Of a DNA stretch of 64,000 nucleotides, positions 27,300-37,705 are shown piece after piece. The DNA is from Desulfobacterales bacterium (lineage in GTDB: Bacteria > Desulfobacterota > Desulfobacteria > Desulfobacterales > JADGBH01). The position numbers and the translations under genes are program-made. Location: positions 1 through 64,000 of the forward strand of contig JADGBH010000007.1 of assembly GCA_015231595.1 (NCBI GenBank). The letters are read 5' to 3'. Position 1 is the stretch's first letter. Each line of letters begins with the position of its first letter. Below the pieces are notes generated by a model. The model saw only the letters and a list, made by a program, of their open reading frames with translations, did no database searches and was not told the DNA's origin.

Positions 27300-28229
27300 T
27301 TATTCTAAATTTTCAATATAGTTAAATGCCGAATGAGCCGATATAGCACCATCCCCTATTGCTGTAGATACCTGTCTTAAAGGAGTATTTCTAATATCGC
27401 CGGCGGCAAAAATACCTTTTACAGAAGCTTGCATCATTGAATCAGTAATAATAAAGCCCGAATCGTCAAGATTTATAGAAGACCCTTTTAATAATTCAGT
27501 ATTCGGTTTAATACCGACCCATATAAAACAACCATCAGCAGAAATATTACTAATTTCCCCTGATTTAACATTTTTAACTGATACACCTTCCACCAAATCA
27601 TTTCCATTAATTTTTGTTACTACAGAATTGAACACAAACTCTATTTTATCATTAGCTAATGCTCTTTCCTGTAATATTTTAGTAGCTCGAAATTGGTCTC
27701 TTCTGTGAATAAGATATACTTTTTTAGCAAACCTTGTAAGAAATATACTTTCTTGAACAGCTGTATCTCCACCACCAACTGCTACAGCAACTCGATTTTT
27801 ATAAAAAGGTCCATCACAAGTAGCACAAAAAGATACTCCTTTTCCATAAAAATCATCTTCGCCGGGTATATTAAGCTTGCGAGGAGAGGCCCCTGTCGCT
27901 ATAATTATTGCACGCGCACTTATTGTTTTATCCCTAAGAAATATATTTTTTTTTGTTTCATTTAAATTGAGAGATAAAACTTCATTATACTCAATTTCAA
28001 GACCAAATTTTTTTGCCTGCTCCATCATTTTTTCAGCAAGATCAAATCCGCTTATTCCTTCTGGAAAACCTGGATAATTTTCAATCCAGTCGGTAACAAT
28101 TATCTGTCCACCAACAGACAATTTTTCCAAAAGTAATGTTTTCAATCTTGCCCTTGATGCATAAAGTCCAGCAGTTAAGCCCGCGGGACCGCCTCCGATT
28201 ATTACAAGATCATAATCTATAGATTCCAT
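27300..28229 (-). CDS. trxB: Thioredoxin reductase
   Basis: The 309-residue flavoprotein has an FAD site IIGGGPAGLTAG near residue 10, the redox disulfide CATCDG (Cys135, Cys138), the NADPH site VGGGDTAVQE and GIFAAGDIRNTPLRQ near the C terminus. It reduces thioredoxin with NADPH. It follows trxA by 11 bases, so the pair is an operon. Confidence 0.95.
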   Translation of the reverse strand: MESIDYDLVIIGGGPAGLTAGLYASRARLKTLLLEKLSVGGQIIVTDWIENYPGFPEGISGFDLAEKMMEQAKKFGLEIEYNEVLSLNLNETKKNIFLRDKTISARAIIIATGASPRKLNIPGEDDFYGKGVSFCATCDGPFYKNRVAVAVGGGDTAVQESIFLTRFAKKVYLIHRRDQFRATKILQERALANDKIEFVFNSVVTKINGNDLVEGVSVKNVKSGEISNISADGCFIWVGIKPNTELLKGSSINLDDSGFIITDSMMQASVKGIFAAGDIRNTPLRQVSTAIGDGAISAHSAFNYIENLE

Positions 28230-28240
28230 AAAATAAAGTC

Positions 28241-28570
28241 CTATGAAATAAGTTTATTAAGGGCTGTTTCGAGCATAGATTTCGGAGCAGCTCCAACTAA
28301 TTTTTCTGCTACTGTACCGTTTTTAAATAAAATCAGTGTAGGAATTGACCTTATATCAAATTTAGCTGGTGTTACAGGATTATCATCAACATTGCATTTT
28401 CCAATTTTAACTTTACCTTGAAAAGAATCTGCTAATTCTTCGATCGTAGGAGCTATCATACGGCATGGTCCACACCATGATGCCCAAAAATCAACTAATA
28501 CAGGCTTATCAGAATTGATAACTTCAGTATCAAAATTGCTGTCAGTAATTTCTACAACATTTTTTCCCAT
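28241..28570 (-). CDS. trxA: Thioredoxin
   Basis: The 109-residue protein has the WCGPC active site (Cys33, Cys36) in [15 protein letters not shown], the cis-Pro in [13 protein letters not shown] and normal thioredoxin length. An AAGGA lies upstream of the ATG. It is the first gene of the trxA-trxB-bamD run. Confidence 0.96.
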   Translation of the reverse strand: MGKNVVEITDSNFDTEVINSDKPVLVDFWASWCGPCRMIAPTIEELADSFQGKVKIGKCNVDDNPVTPAKFDIRSIPTLILFKNGTVAEKLVGAAPKSMLETALNKLIS

Positions 28571-28679
28571 TTTAAACCTTCCTTAAAAAAATAATTAAAT
28601 TAAAATTCGAGTAAATTTAACACACCAATAATAAAAATGTTAAAACTATATTGAATGAAATCCTTTATGTCAATTTTTT

Positions 28680-29549
28680 TTACGAGGATATTTTTATTTG
28701 TAACAATTCAATCACATCAGATGGGTTTGATAAAGCTTGCAATTCTCCTATTGTGACTGGTTTTTTAGGGGAAATACTTAAACTAAGCTTTTTCGGATTT
28801 TTTATAAATGCTTTAACAGCTGCTATTGATTCTTTTACAAATGGATTGGTCTCATTAGCAGTATTTTTATCTATATCATCATTAATTTTTTGTAAAAGTT
28901 GCTCTTTAGTTATATTAGCTTTTTTTGCTTCCCCATCTAATAGTTTTGTCATAAATGAATTATCTACATATTTTATTTCAGCACTTTTAATTTCAATAGT
29001 AGTATATGTAAAAAGAAAAGATAGCAGCATATTTTTTTCAATACTTATGTTTCCAAGGTTAAAACTAATATTTATTGTACCCATTTCCTGAATACCGGAG
29101 CTAAATCTATCTACTGCCAACTCTTTGTTTACATCATCATAAACATACTTCAATTCCATATCAGCCTTTATTTTATCATATCCAAGCTTTTTTAGTGTTT
29201 CATCTTTTAAACTGTCTGCAGTAACATGAATTCCATTGACTTCAACATGAAGGGATGTGGGAAAATCATTTTTAGTTTTAAATTTACTAACAATTACTTC
29301 ATCTATTAAGGTTGTTTCATTTGAACCAACTGGAGATACCTTTAAATTTTTTATAGAAGTTTGTTGATTCAAAAGATTAATTGAAACATCATCATAAACA
29401 ACATTTGTATAGGGCTTCACTTTATTAACAAAATCATCCATTTCATTTTTAGATTTACTATTAGCATAAACTTGTATCCCAAAATAAACTCCAACCGCAG
29501 CAATAATAAACACAACGACTATCCCTAATACCAGTTTGCTCTTTTTCAT
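28680..29549 (-). CDS. Unknown exported or membrane-anchored protein
   Basis: The 289-residue protein is not recognised. An N-terminal hydrophobic segment (about 6-27) with a Lys-rich start looks like a signal anchor or uncleaved signal. The rest is alternating beta-strand and helix, with VVYDDVSINLLNQQTSIKNL and VEVNGIHVTADSLKDETLKK suggesting a repeated periplasmic fold like those in DUF945 or AsmA-type proteins, but no diagnostic motif is present. It lies 110 bases upstream of trxA on the same strand. Confidence 0.6.
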   Translation of the reverse strand: MKKSKLVLGIVVVFIIAAVGVYFGIQVYANSKSKNEMDDFVNKVKPYTNVVYDDVSINLLNQQTSIKNLKVSPVGSNETTLIDEVIVSKFKTKNDFPTSLHVEVNGIHVTADSLKDETLKKLGYDKIKADMELKYVYDDVNKELAVDRFSSGIQEMGTINISFNLGNISIEKNMLLSFLFTYTTIEIKSAEIKYVDNSFMTKLLDGEAKKANITKEQLLQKINDDIDKNTANETNPFVKESIAAVKAFIKNPKKLSLSISPKKPVTIGELQALSNPSDVIELLQIKISS

Positions 29550-29762
29550 GATTTTTTATCCTTATCCTTAAAAAATTTAATAATAAAAATTTCATACAAG
29601 TTGATGTTCTATATTTGAAATCTTATAATGTGTCAAAAAAAACTTTTTATTATTGATTTTTTATTATTAGTATAAGAATAATGCTTGCGTATCGAATATT
29701 GTTTAGATTATATGGCAAAAATAATTAATAACTAACGTAATTTTTTAAGGAGGCTTTTTATT

Positions 29763-30032
29763 ATGAATAGTGAAGACAAATTAAAAACAGTTGCACAAGA
29801 GATATCAAAAATTTCTGATGATATTAAAGATTTTCTTTCTAAGGAAGATGATATCTCTAAAATGGCCGATGCTGATATAATATTGCGAGGGATAGCAGCA
29901 ACATTATATAAAATCGCAAGTGCTTCCATTGCATATCCCGATTTAGTTCTTGAAATGTGTGAGCTTTGTCTGCAAATATCTGACAAGAGAAACTTAAATA
30001 AGAAAGTTGATGAATTCGTTGCAAAGAAATAA
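29763..30032 (+). CDS. Small helical protein of unknown function
   Basis: The 89-residue product is predicted to be almost entirely alpha-helical and acidic in its first half (EDKLKTVAQEISKISDDIKD), with a helix containing two cysteines (LVLEMCELCLQISD). A strong AAGGAGG at 29748-29754 supports the start. Neither signal peptide nor known motif is seen. It stands alone between a - strand gene on each side, so it has its own promoter. Confidence 0.6.
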   Translation: MNSEDKLKTVAQEISKISDDIKDFLSKEDDISKMADADIILRGIAATLYKIASASIAYPDLVLEMCELCLQISDKRNLNKKVDEFVAKK

Positions 30033-30072
30033 TATTTTTTAACATTATTTCTTTTGAATGTAACCTTTGTTT

Positions 30073-30125
30073 ATAGGGCTGTGCCATTGCAGTCGCTAAA
30101 AGGCTTTATGCAAGGCCTGCCCTAC
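30073..30125. terminator. TAGGGC...GCCCTAC hairpin between convergent genes
   Basis: ATAGGGC (30073-30079) pairs with GCCCTA (30119-30124). Inner GGC/GCC pairings are possible. It sits where the small helical gene and the membrane-protein gene converge, and its right flank CCTACAAACGTAAAAA matches the hairpin at 8827-8857. It may terminate both genes. Confidence 0.4.
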
Positions 30126-30149
30126 AAACGTAAAAAAAATTGTACTGAA

Positions 30150-30974
30150 TTAAATTTGACTCTCTGCTTTCAAATTTTTGGCAAAACTTAATAAAAAATA
30201 AAAAAAAGCATATGTAACTATAAATTCCCTAATCTCATACTGCATATTCACAAAGCTAAATATATGCCTATGAATCATAAAAATTATACTGGACACTAAA
30301 ACAAGCAATGCATGAAATATGAGTTGAAAATCAAAATACATTTTTCTTTGTAATATGATTATAAATATCAAAATAAAAGCTGTTAATAACGCAATAGTAT
30401 CAACTACTGTTGGCAGCAAAAAGTAGGCTTGAAGGGTTGAAGCAAAGCAAAACATTAAAATATTTTCCATATTAATTTTGAAAGGCAATTTATCTTCATG
30501 GAATATGTATAAGGATGTTCTTTGATTTAGTAATTTAACTATCAATGGATAAAAAATAAAGAAAGTATAAATAAACGTATTTATAACAGCAGAAAATAAC
30601 TGTCCTGGAATAAGATTATGCAGGTTAATTTCTTTTTGTCTATTATGTTGAATAAAAAAATCATTGGATTGAAATCCAAATAGGTGCTGCCCCCAACTAA
30701 TTTCTTCAAAGCAGCCTAAAAGGGAAATTATGCCTATACAAGTAAAAAATAATTTATGGTTTAAGGACAAATTTAATTTTTTTCTTGATTTAATTAAAAA
30801 CAGGAAGCACCATAATGAAGTAATTAAAAGTATTAATGCTGTGAAGGATTCAAAAATTCCGCTTTCTTTTGTACACAAATATAACAAATTATTAAACCAG
30901 TAGTTAGTTAATATAACTATAGATATCACAGTAAGGATTACAACAAAATGCAGCCTTAAAATTATTCTATCCAA
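30150..30974 (-). CDS. Polytopic membrane protein of unknown function
   Basis: The 274-residue protein has about seven to eight hydrophobic segments, for example VVILTVISIVILTNYWF, FFTCIGIISLLGCF and ALLTAFILIFIIIL. A polar EEISWGQHLFGFQSNDFF loop holding charged and aromatic residues follows the third segment, a pattern seen in a widespread but uncharacterised membrane family. No enzyme motif is recognised. A GGAGG precedes the ATG. It is a single-gene unit transcribed away from the cyclophilin gene. Confidence 0.55.
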   Translation of the reverse strand: MDRIILRLHFVVILTVISIVILTNYWFNNLLYLCTKESGIFESFTALILLITSLWCFLFLIKSRKKLNLSLNHKLFFTCIGIISLLGCFEEISWGQHLFGFQSNDFFIQHNRQKEINLHNLIPGQLFSAVINTFIYTFFIFYPLIVKLLNQRTSLYIFHEDKLPFKINMENILMFCFASTLQAYFLLPTVVDTIALLTAFILIFIIILQRKMYFDFQLIFHALLVLVSSIIFMIHRHIFSFVNMQYEIREFIVTYAFFYFLLSFAKNLKAESQI

Positions 30975-31061
30975 AATAACCTCCTAATTTTTTGTTAATT
31001 TTATCAATTATTAATGTTATAATTAAATTTTTTAATGTTAAACTTTATAAGGTAAGGAAAC

Positions 31062-31907
31062 ATGAGAAAAAAAAATATTATATTTATAAGCGTTATATTG
31101 TATGTTTTATCTATATCTTCATTATTTGCTATGGAGCAAGAAGATAATAAAAATCCTGTTATAGTTATGAAAACAAGCATGGGAGATATTTCTATAGAAT
31201 TATTTCCAAAAGAAGCTCCAAAAACAGTTGAAAATTTTATTGGACTTGCTGAAGGGGAAAAAGAATTTACAGATGCATCTACAAATAAGCCTATAAAAAA
31301 ACCTTTTTATGATAATTTAATTTTTCATAGGGTGATAAAAAATTTCATGATTCAAGGAGGATGTCCTTTAGGTAATGGAACAGGAGGGCCTGGTTACTCA
31401 TTTGAAGACGAAATAAATGCAAAAGATTTAAACTTAGATAAAGAAAAAGTAATGATGCCCGATGGCAAAGTTCATAGTTTTTTAGGTATTAGGTCTCAAG
31501 CTGACTTCACAAGAATCGTTGTCAATCCTACTGTAAAAAAGTTAGGTATTTCCAACAAAGAAGAATTTGAAAAGAGAAAAGAAGAGGTGTCTAAAAAAGT
31601 ATCAGCTTTAACCCTTATGGGCTGTTATGAAAACATGGGCTATAAATATAATGATAAAATAAAGTCAAGACCCCCAGTAAGAGGAGTTCTTGCTATGGCA
31701 AATTCAGGACCAAATACTAACGGCTCACAATTTTTTATTAATGTTGTCGATACTCCATGGCTTACAGGAAAACATACAATTTTTGGTAAAGTTATAGAAG
31801 GAATGGATATAGTGGATAAAATAAGCAGCGTTCCTGTAGATAACAACAGCAAGCCAAATAATGATGTAAAAATAATTTCAATAAGACTTTTAAAAAAATC
31901 AAAATAA
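31062..31907 (+). CDS. Exported cyclophilin-type peptidyl-prolyl isomerase with insertion
   Basis: The 281-residue protein has a signal peptide, then a cyclophilin domain: IVMKTSMGDISIELFPKEAP, FHRVIKNFMIQGGCPLGNGT (catalytic Arg in FHR) and MANSGPNTNGSQFFI. It accelerates proline isomerisation, probably in the periplasm. Between FEDEIN (near residue 121) and RGVLAMANS (near 205) lie about 80 extra residues rich in Lys and Glu, not part of the standard 165-residue fold. It begins a + strand run with the YqiJ, flotillin and chemoreceptor genes. Confidence 0.88.
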   Translation: MRKKNIIFISVILYVLSISSLFAMEQEDNKNPVIVMKTSMGDISIELFPKEAPKTVENFIGLAEGEKEFTDASTNKPIKKPFYDNLIFHRVIKNFMIQGGCPLGNGTGGPGYSFEDEINAKDLNLDKEKVMMPDGKVHSFLGIRSQADFTRIVVNPTVKKLGISNKEEFEKRKEEVSKKVSALTLMGCYENMGYKYNDKIKSRPPVRGVLAMANSGPNTNGSQFFINVVDTPWLTGKHTIFGKVIEGMDIVDKISSVPVDNNSKPNNDVKIISIRLLKKSK

Positions 31908-31921
31908 TAAGGAATTTTAGG

Positions 31922-32611
31922 ATGATAGATTTTATCCTTTCTTCTTCAAATTTGCCTTTTACTATTTCCATTGGGCTTGTTATATGTTTAGGTCTTATTG
32001 AAGGAATAATTGCATTTATGGGAGTAGGATTATCATCTTCAGTCGATTCAATGCTTTCAGATTACTTTGATTTAGATTTAGACGCAAATTTATCTCTTGA
32101 TACTGATATTGACGGATTAGACGGATTTTTTCCAGATGTATTGTGCTGGCTTAATTTTGGGAAAGTTCCATTTCTTGTTATTCTTGTTATCTTTCTTTTT
32201 GGCTTCGGATTATCGGGTTTTATTCTTCAGAATATTTCGTTATCATTTGCTGGACATCTTTTGTCTGGCTGGATTGCATCTATCCCATCTTTTGGCTGTT
32301 CAATTTTATTGGTTAAATTTGGAGGATCTGCTATTGCTAAGTTTGTTCCAAAGGAAGAAACAGAAGCCGTATCTATAGAAAGCTTTATTGGAAAACCCGC
32401 CATAATTGTAACAGGCACCGCAAAATATGGAAATCCAGCTCAAGCAAAACTTAAAGATACTTATGGAAAAACCCATTACATATTGGTTCAGCCAGAAAAA
32501 GAAGGAGAAATTTTTGAAACAGGAACTGAAGTCCTAATTATAATGCGCAATAAACACATTTTTTATGCTATATCAAACCCAGATAGTGGATTGTTGGATA
32601 AAGTCCTTTAA
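31922..32611 (+). CDS. YqiJ/NfeD-like membrane protein with OB-fold domain
   Basis: The 229-residue protein has three hydrophobic segments (about 10-35, 75-100, 105-135) and a C-terminal soluble beta domain (ESFIGKPAIIVTGTAKYGN, EIFETGTEVLIIMRNKHIFY) resembling the OB fold of the NfeD/YqiJ families. These proteins are encoded next to flotillins and are thought to work with them in membrane microdomains. Here the flotillin gene follows after 30 bases, which supports the assignment. Confidence 0.8.
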   Translation: MIDFILSSSNLPFTISIGLVICLGLIEGIIAFMGVGLSSSVDSMLSDYFDLDLDANLSLDTDIDGLDGFFPDVLCWLNFGKVPFLVILVIFLFGFGLSGFILQNISLSFAGHLLSGWIASIPSFGCSILLVKFGGSAIAKFVPKEETEAVSIESFIGKPAIIVTGTAKYGNPAQAKLKDTYGKTHYILVQPEKEGEIFETGTEVLIIMRNKHIFYAISNPDSGLLDKVL

Positions 32612-32641
32612 ATATAAAAAATAAAAAATTGGGAGGTTAAC

Positions 32642-34417
32642 ATGTCGCCATTAGTTACAATAATTTTTGCAGTAGCAGGAATTTTTTTTGTCATTATTGT
32701 AATTGGTTTAATTCTTACAAGGCTTTACGCAAGGGCTTCAAAAGAGATATCTTTTGTAAGAACTGGTCTTGGGGGGCAAAAGGTTATAATGAACGGTGGA
32801 GCTTTAGTTTTTCCAGTTCTCCATGAAATTATCCCTGTTAATATGAGCACCTTAAGACTTGAAGTACAAAGGTCTAATGAGCAAGCATTAATTACTAGGG
32901 ATCGTATGAGAGTTGATGTACAGGCTGAATTTTATGTTAGAGTTAAACCTACTATAGAAGCAATAGCTGATGCAGCGCAAACGCTTGCCAGAAGAACAAT
33001 GGATCCTGATATGCTCAAAGAACTTATAGAAGGCAAATTTGTTGATGCTTTAAGGTCAGTAGCTGCAGAAATGGCGATTGAAGAACTCCATGAACAGCGG
33101 GTAGATTTTGTTCAAAAAGTCCAAACAGCCGTTTCGGAAGACCTTTTAAAAAATGGACTTGAACTTGAATCTGTTTCACTTACAGCATTAGACCAGACCG
33201 ACCAAAGATTTTTTAACCCTCAAAACCTTTTTGATGCTACAGGCCTTACAAAACTGACTCAAGAAATTCAAGCACGTTCAAAACAAAGAAATGATGTAGA
33301 AAGAGACACAGAAATTGAAATAAAACAGAAAAATTTATCTACTGAGCGTCAGAAATTAGAAATTGCTAAGGAAGAACAGTATGCTAAATTTGAGCAGGAG
33401 CGTGAAATAGAGCTGAGAAGAGCAGAACAAATGTCCACAATCGCTAAAGAAAGAGCTGAAAAGGAAAGACTTGCAAAAGAAGCTCAAATATTAGCGAAAC
33501 AGCAGGTAGATCAAAGGCAATTAATGGCTGAAAGAGCCGTTGAACAGGACAGAATTGAAAAAGAAAAGCTTATTAAAGAAAAAGATATAGAAAAAGAAAA
33601 AGGAATTGAAACAGCTCAAATTGAAAGACAAAAAGCCGTTACATTAGCTGACCAATCCCGTGCTATAGCGATAGCTGAAAAATCTAAAGAGAAATCTATT
33701 GCTCAAGCTGAAGCTGATAAAGCCCTTGCCCTTGCTGTAAAGCAGGAAGAACAAGTTATAACCGCAAAAGAAACAGAAATTGCTGAAAGAATAAAAATAA
33801 TAGAACTTATTGAAGCAAGAAAAAAAGCTGAAAAGGATGCAATTGAAATAACTGTTGCTGCGGAAGCTCAAAAGAAAGCATCCGTTGATAAATCAGAAGC
33901 TGTTAGAATTATTGCAATGGGTGAAGCTGATAAAGTTAAAATAACAGCTCAAGCTGAGGCGAATGCTGAAGTTATTAAAGCAGAAGCAGCTAAAAAACGT
34001 TATGAAGTTGATGCTGCTGGAACCAGAGCTTTGCATGAATCTGAAAATATTTTAGCCGCAAACATAATTGATATGCGGGTTAAAATGGCTGTTATTGAAA
34101 ATATAGAAAAAATAATTCGAGAAAGTGTTAAACCTATTGAAAAAATTGAAAGCATAAAAATTTTTCAAGTTGACGGATTGAATCCAGGTTCACATCCCCA
34201 TATAAGCAATTCTGAACAAAAACCTGTTGAAAATTATGGAAATTTAGGGGATCAAGTGATAAACAGCGCTCTTAAGTATCGATGTCAAGCTCCATTAATT
34301 GATTCTATCTTGCAAGAAATAGGGTTAACAGGAGGCAGTTTGAGTGGTTTATCGTCCTTATTAAACAAAGAAGTAATTTTAGATAATAATTCTTCATCAA
34401 ATTCAAATAAAAAATAA
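32642..34417 (+). CDS. Flotillin (YqiK-type)
   Basis: The 591-residue protein has one N-terminal transmembrane helix, an SPFH/band-7 domain (about 45-200: [60 protein letters not shown]) and a long Glu/Lys/Ala coiled coil (about 215-465), the flotillin layout. It would organise membrane microdomains. The tail is Asn/Ser-rich. A GGGAGG precedes the ATG. It forms a unit with the YqiJ-like gene. Confidence 0.9.
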   Translation: MSPLVTIIFAVAGIFFVIIVIGLILTRLYARASKEISFVRTGLGGQKVIMNGGALVFPVLHEIIPVNMSTLRLEVQRSNEQALITRDRMRVDVQAEFYVRVKPTIEAIADAAQTLARRTMDPDMLKELIEGKFVDALRSVAAEMAIEELHEQRVDFVQKVQTAVSEDLLKNGLELESVSLTALDQTDQRFFNPQNLFDATGLTKLTQEIQARSKQRNDVERDTEIEIKQKNLSTERQKLEIAKEEQYAKFEQEREIELRRAEQMSTIAKERAEKERLAKEAQILAKQQVDQRQLMAERAVEQDRIEKEKLIKEKDIEKEKGIETAQIERQKAVTLADQSRAIAIAEKSKEKSIAQAEADKALALAVKQEEQVITAKETEIAERIKIIELIEARKKAEKDAIEITVAAEAQKKASVDKSEAVRIIAMGEADKVKITAQAEANAEVIKAEAAKKRYEVDAAGTRALHESENILAANIIDMRVKMAVIENIEKIIRESVKPIEKIESIKIFQVDGLNPGSHPHISNSEQKPVENYGNLGDQVINSALKYRCQAPLIDSILQEIGLTGGSLSGLSSLLNKEVILDNNSSSNSNKK

Positions 34418-34439
34418 TTTTAACATTGGGGGGATTAAA

Positions 34440-35990
34440 ATGAGTTCTCAAGATTGGGATAATAACGAAAATGAAAATGAAAATGCGGATGAAAATATTT
34501 ATAAATATTATTCTGACATGGAAGTAGCAAAAAGATCTCTTTCGTCTTCAATTGCTTATTTTATTTTTTTTGCTTTAATTTTAATATTTACTGGATATAT
34601 TAAAGAGCATCTTACAGTAGCTGCAACATTTGGAAGTCTTATCGGATTGTTAGCTGTTGGCCGTATTTTCATAGCAAAAAGCATGAGCAAAGGCCAAGGT
34701 GAAATCCTTCAATTTTGGTCTGGCCTTTTCGGGCTATGCATTTTTGCAAGCGCTGTAACATGGGGGATTTTTATATTCCTTACTCTTAATTACTACGATA
34801 TAAGCTGGCCAAGTCTTTTTGTAATGGTAATGATATGTGGTGTAGCTGCGAGTACAGTATCTTCTACATCTCCTAAAATTGTCTTATCAATAATTTATCT
34901 TGTCATTCTTTTAGGTTCACCTTTAGTATGGGGTGCAATAAAAGCGGACTATAATGGTTTTGGACTTAGCGCTGTAAGTTTAGCCTATTTGGTAATGCTT
35001 ATAATTTTTACTAAATCAAATCACCAATGGTTTCTTGACAATTTGCAAAATAATTTAGTACTCCAAAAAAGATCCGATGAGCTTCAAGTAATTTTAGATG
35101 AAATATCAAAAAATTCGTCTGATTTAAAATCATCAATATCCCATTTATTAAATACTTCTTCAACGCAGACAAAAGATTTTAGCATTATGATTGATAGGAC
35201 TAAAGCCGTATCATTATTGGCTAACGAAATGGATTCTAAAGTTAGTGCTGTATCAACCGCAATGGAAGGCACGTCAACTAATATTGAAATGGTCGCTGTA
35301 GCTGTCGAACAAATGACTTCTACAATTAATGAAATTGCCGAAAATACTAACAAAGCACGAGGTATAACTGTAGAAGCCGTAAATCAAGCCAATAGCGCTT
35401 CTGACAAAGTAAATACTTTGGGAAATGTAGCCCAAGAAATTGGAAAAGTTACTGAAGTTATAACTGAAATTTCTGAGCAAACAAACCTTTTGGCTTTAAA
35501 TGCTACTATTGAAGCAGCAAGAGCTGGAGACGCTGGAAAAGGATTTGCTGTTGTTGCAAATGAAATTAAAGAACTCGCTAAACAAACCGCAGAAGCAACA
35601 CTGGAAATAAAAAAACAAATACGAGGGATACAGGATTCAACATCTGAAACAGTTAGCGAAATTGTTCAAATTTCTAATGTTGTAAATAATGTTAATGAAA
35701 TTGTTTCAGTAATAGCATCGGCGGTAGAAGAGCAATCAGTAACTACAAGGGAAATTGCGGGAAATGTAGCAAGATCGTCTAATGGTATCGCCGAAGTAAA
35801 TAAAAATATAGGCGCTACTGCCAAGGTTGCAAAAGAAATTTCCAAAAACGTATCGGAAGTTAATTCTACAGCCATTGAAATATCCCAAAATAGTTCAAAC
35901 TTTGGAGAGTATATCAATAATATTTCAACCAATATTGATCAACTTTGTAAAGTAGCTGATAAAGTTGATAATGATACGCAAAAAAAATAA
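34440..35990 (+). CDS. Methyl-accepting chemotaxis protein with polytopic N-terminal domain
   Basis: The 516-residue receptor has an acidic, Asn/Glu-rich start, then about six membrane helices (residues 35-190) with very short loops instead of a periplasmic sensor. A coiled-coil signalling domain follows with the conserved tip [42 protein letters not shown] (in part). No HAMP domain is apparent. It therefore probably senses a membrane-related state or a membrane-soluble signal. It starts 22 bases after the flotillin gene with a GGGGGG site. Confidence 0.9.
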   Translation: MSSQDWDNNENENENADENIYKYYSDMEVAKRSLSSSIAYFIFFALILIFTGYIKEHLTVAATFGSLIGLLAVGRIFIAKSMSKGQGEILQFWSGLFGLCIFASAVTWGIFIFLTLNYYDISWPSLFVMVMICGVAASTVSSTSPKIVLSIIYLVILLGSPLVWGAIKADYNGFGLSAVSLAYLVMLIIFTKSNHQWFLDNLQNNLVLQKRSDELQVILDEISKNSSDLKSSISHLLNTSSTQTKDFSIMIDRTKAVSLLANEMDSKVSAVSTAMEGTSTNIEMVAVAVEQMTSTINEIAENTNKARGITVEAVNQANSASDKVNTLGNVAQEIGKVTEVITEISEQTNLLALNATIEAARAGDAGKGFAVVANEIKELAKQTAEATLEIKKQIRGIQDSTSETVSEIVQISNVVNNVNEIVSVIASAVEEQSVTTREIAGNVARSSNGIAEVNKNIGATAKVAKEISKNVSEVNSTAIEISQNSSNFGEYINNISTNIDQLCKVADKVDNDTQKK

Positions 35991-36007
35991 AACTTCATTA
36001 CTAACTT

Positions 36008-36143
36008 AGGAATAAAAATTAAATAACTTCCTACTTTCTGTAGGGGCGACCGGCTGGTCGCCCTTGGGGATTTTACTTAATGGCACTGAGCGACCGGTCG
36101 CCCTACAATATCTAAAAATGAAAATTATTTAATTTTCTTTCCT
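36008..36143. repeat. GTAGGGGCGACC palindromic element, copy 2
   Basis: The core GGGCGACC (36044-36051) and GGTCGCCC (36056-36063) form a tight stem. GCGACCGGTCGC (36090-36101) is itself a palindrome, and GTAGGG/CCCTAC closes the whole. The outer arms AGGAATAAAAATTAAATAA and TTATTTAATTTTCTTTCCT are near-perfect inverses. It fills most of the space between the chemoreceptor and DUF362 genes. Confidence 0.75.
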
Positions 36144-36169
36144 CAATTAAAATTTACGGAATTACTAAA

Positions 36170-37510
36170 ATGAAAAAAAAGGTTTCAATAAAAAAATACG
36201 AAAAACCCTTTGAATCTGTAAAAGAAGCTATAACCCTATCAAACGCAATGGAAGGATTAAAAAGAGGAGATACTGTTTATATTAAACCCAATATTGTTTT
36301 CTGGTCAAAACATGTAACAATGCCTCCTTGGGGAGTTATAACTACAAGCAGAGTTGTTGAAGACGTTATTGCTCTATTAAGGGATTTAGGAGCTGGCCGA
36401 ATTGTAATAGGAGAAGGAACTATAACGAGTGATCCAAAAGATAAAGAAACATCCGCAAATGCTTATGATTTTCTTGGATATAATAATATTGCTAAGCGTT
36501 ATAATGTTGAAGTTGTAAATAATTTTGAAAGGCCTTTTAAAATAGCTACAGCTGATAATTCCATGAAATTCACTATAGCTGCCGATGCCATTGATGCTGA
36601 TTTTGTAGTTAACCTTCCTGTTTTAAAAACCCATGCACAAACAATGGTTTCTTTAAGTCAAAAGAATTTGAAAGGTTGTCTTGATATGAACAGCAGAAAA
36701 ATATGTCATTCTGACAACTTTAAAATTGATCTTGATGACCATATTGCTGCTCTTGCACAAATTTTTCAAAAAAAATCATGTGCAATTATTGACGGGATAT
36801 ATTCCCTTGAAAGAGGGCCTGCTTATACTGGTAAGCCCATCAGAAGTGATGTAATTATAGCCTCTTCTGATATGCTTTTAGCTGATATTGTAGGTTCAGC
36901 AGTTTTAGGAATTGACCCTAGTTCTGTACCGCATATAGCTAAAGCATCAAAGAAACAGGGAATAGATCCTTCTATTGAATCAGCTGAATTAGTCGGAGAA
37001 CCAATTAAAAATGTAATACGAACCCATCAATGGGATTTTAAATATAATGATGCCGGAACACTTCCTATGGCTCTTGCTAAATCAGGTATTGAAGGGCTTT
37101 ATTTCCCAAAATATGATCATAGTCTTTGTAGTTATTGTTCTGGTATTATAGGTTTGGTTCAAATGGCTATAGGTTTTGCTTGGAAAGGAATTCCTTTTAA
37201 TGATGTTGAAATTCTAACTGGCAAATTACAAGCCCCTTCACCAGATAGGGAACATACTATACTTTTGGGGAAATGCCAAGTTCAGCTTAACAAAAATAAT
37301 TCAATTATAAATAATGCTATAATTGTTCCGGGTTGTCCTCCTCAAATGAATAAGCTTGTCCAAGGCCTTAAATCAGCCGGAATCGAAATAGATAAATCTT
37401 TATTTGATAATTTTGAAATGGCACCAGCTTTTTTTATGGAGAGATATAAAGATAAACCTGAATTTTCCCTTGATTTTTATAAAATAATGACTGGTCATTC
37501 AGATGATTAA
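36170..37510 (+). CDS. DUF362-domain protein
   Basis: The 446-residue protein opens with DTVYIKPNIVFWSKHVTMPP and continues with RIVIGEGTI, FVVNLPVLKTHAQTMVSLSQ, KNLKGCLD and CAIIDGIYSLERGPAYTGKP, the signature of the DUF362 family. That family is often linked to iron-sulfur metabolism, though its reaction is unknown. A CSYCSG at about residue 322 offers two cysteines in the C-terminal part; this is not a full ferredoxin motif. No signal peptide. Single-gene unit. Confidence 0.8.
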   Translation: MKKKVSIKKYEKPFESVKEAITLSNAMEGLKRGDTVYIKPNIVFWSKHVTMPPWGVITTSRVVEDVIALLRDLGAGRIVIGEGTITSDPKDKETSANAYDFLGYNNIAKRYNVEVVNNFERPFKIATADNSMKFTIAADAIDADFVVNLPVLKTHAQTMVSLSQKNLKGCLDMNSRKICHSDNFKIDLDDHIAALAQIFQKKSCAIIDGIYSLERGPAYTGKPIRSDVIIASSDMLLADIVGSAVLGIDPSSVPHIAKASKKQGIDPSIESAELVGEPIKNVIRTHQWDFKYNDAGTLPMALAKSGIEGLYFPKYDHSLCSYCSGIIGLVQMAIGFAWKGIPFNDVEILTGKLQAPSPDREHTILLGKCQVQLNKNNSIINNAIIVPGCPPQMNKLVQGLKSAGIEIDKSLFDNFEMAPAFFMERYKDKPEFSLDFYKIMTGHSDD

Positions 37511-37575
37511 GGCCAAAAGTACAGGCTAATTCAAATTTTGATACTTAAAAATAGAAATGGTATGTCATTTTTAAT

Positions 37576-37698
37576 TGACACTTTTAATTCTGGATTCCCA
37601 CCTTCGCGGGAATAACGGCACAACACCACGTCATTCCCGCGAAGGCGGGAATCCAGTTTAAATAAAGTGTTAACTACTTTTCATGCAATATGAAGGAT
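37576..37698. repeat. ACACTTT/AAAGTGT palindromic repeat, copy 2 (complete)
   Basis: Two 24-base arms (37590-37613 and 37633-37656) pair with one mismatch around a 19-base loop; each includes CCTTCGCGGGAAT or its complement. Outer ACACTTT and AAAGTGT also pair, then TTTTCATGC and TATGAAGGAT follow. It lies between the convergent DUF362 and EAL-HDOD genes and could act as a two-way terminator. Copies occur near 12785 and 47741. Confidence 0.8.
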
Positions 37699-37705
37699 GT
37701 CAATA

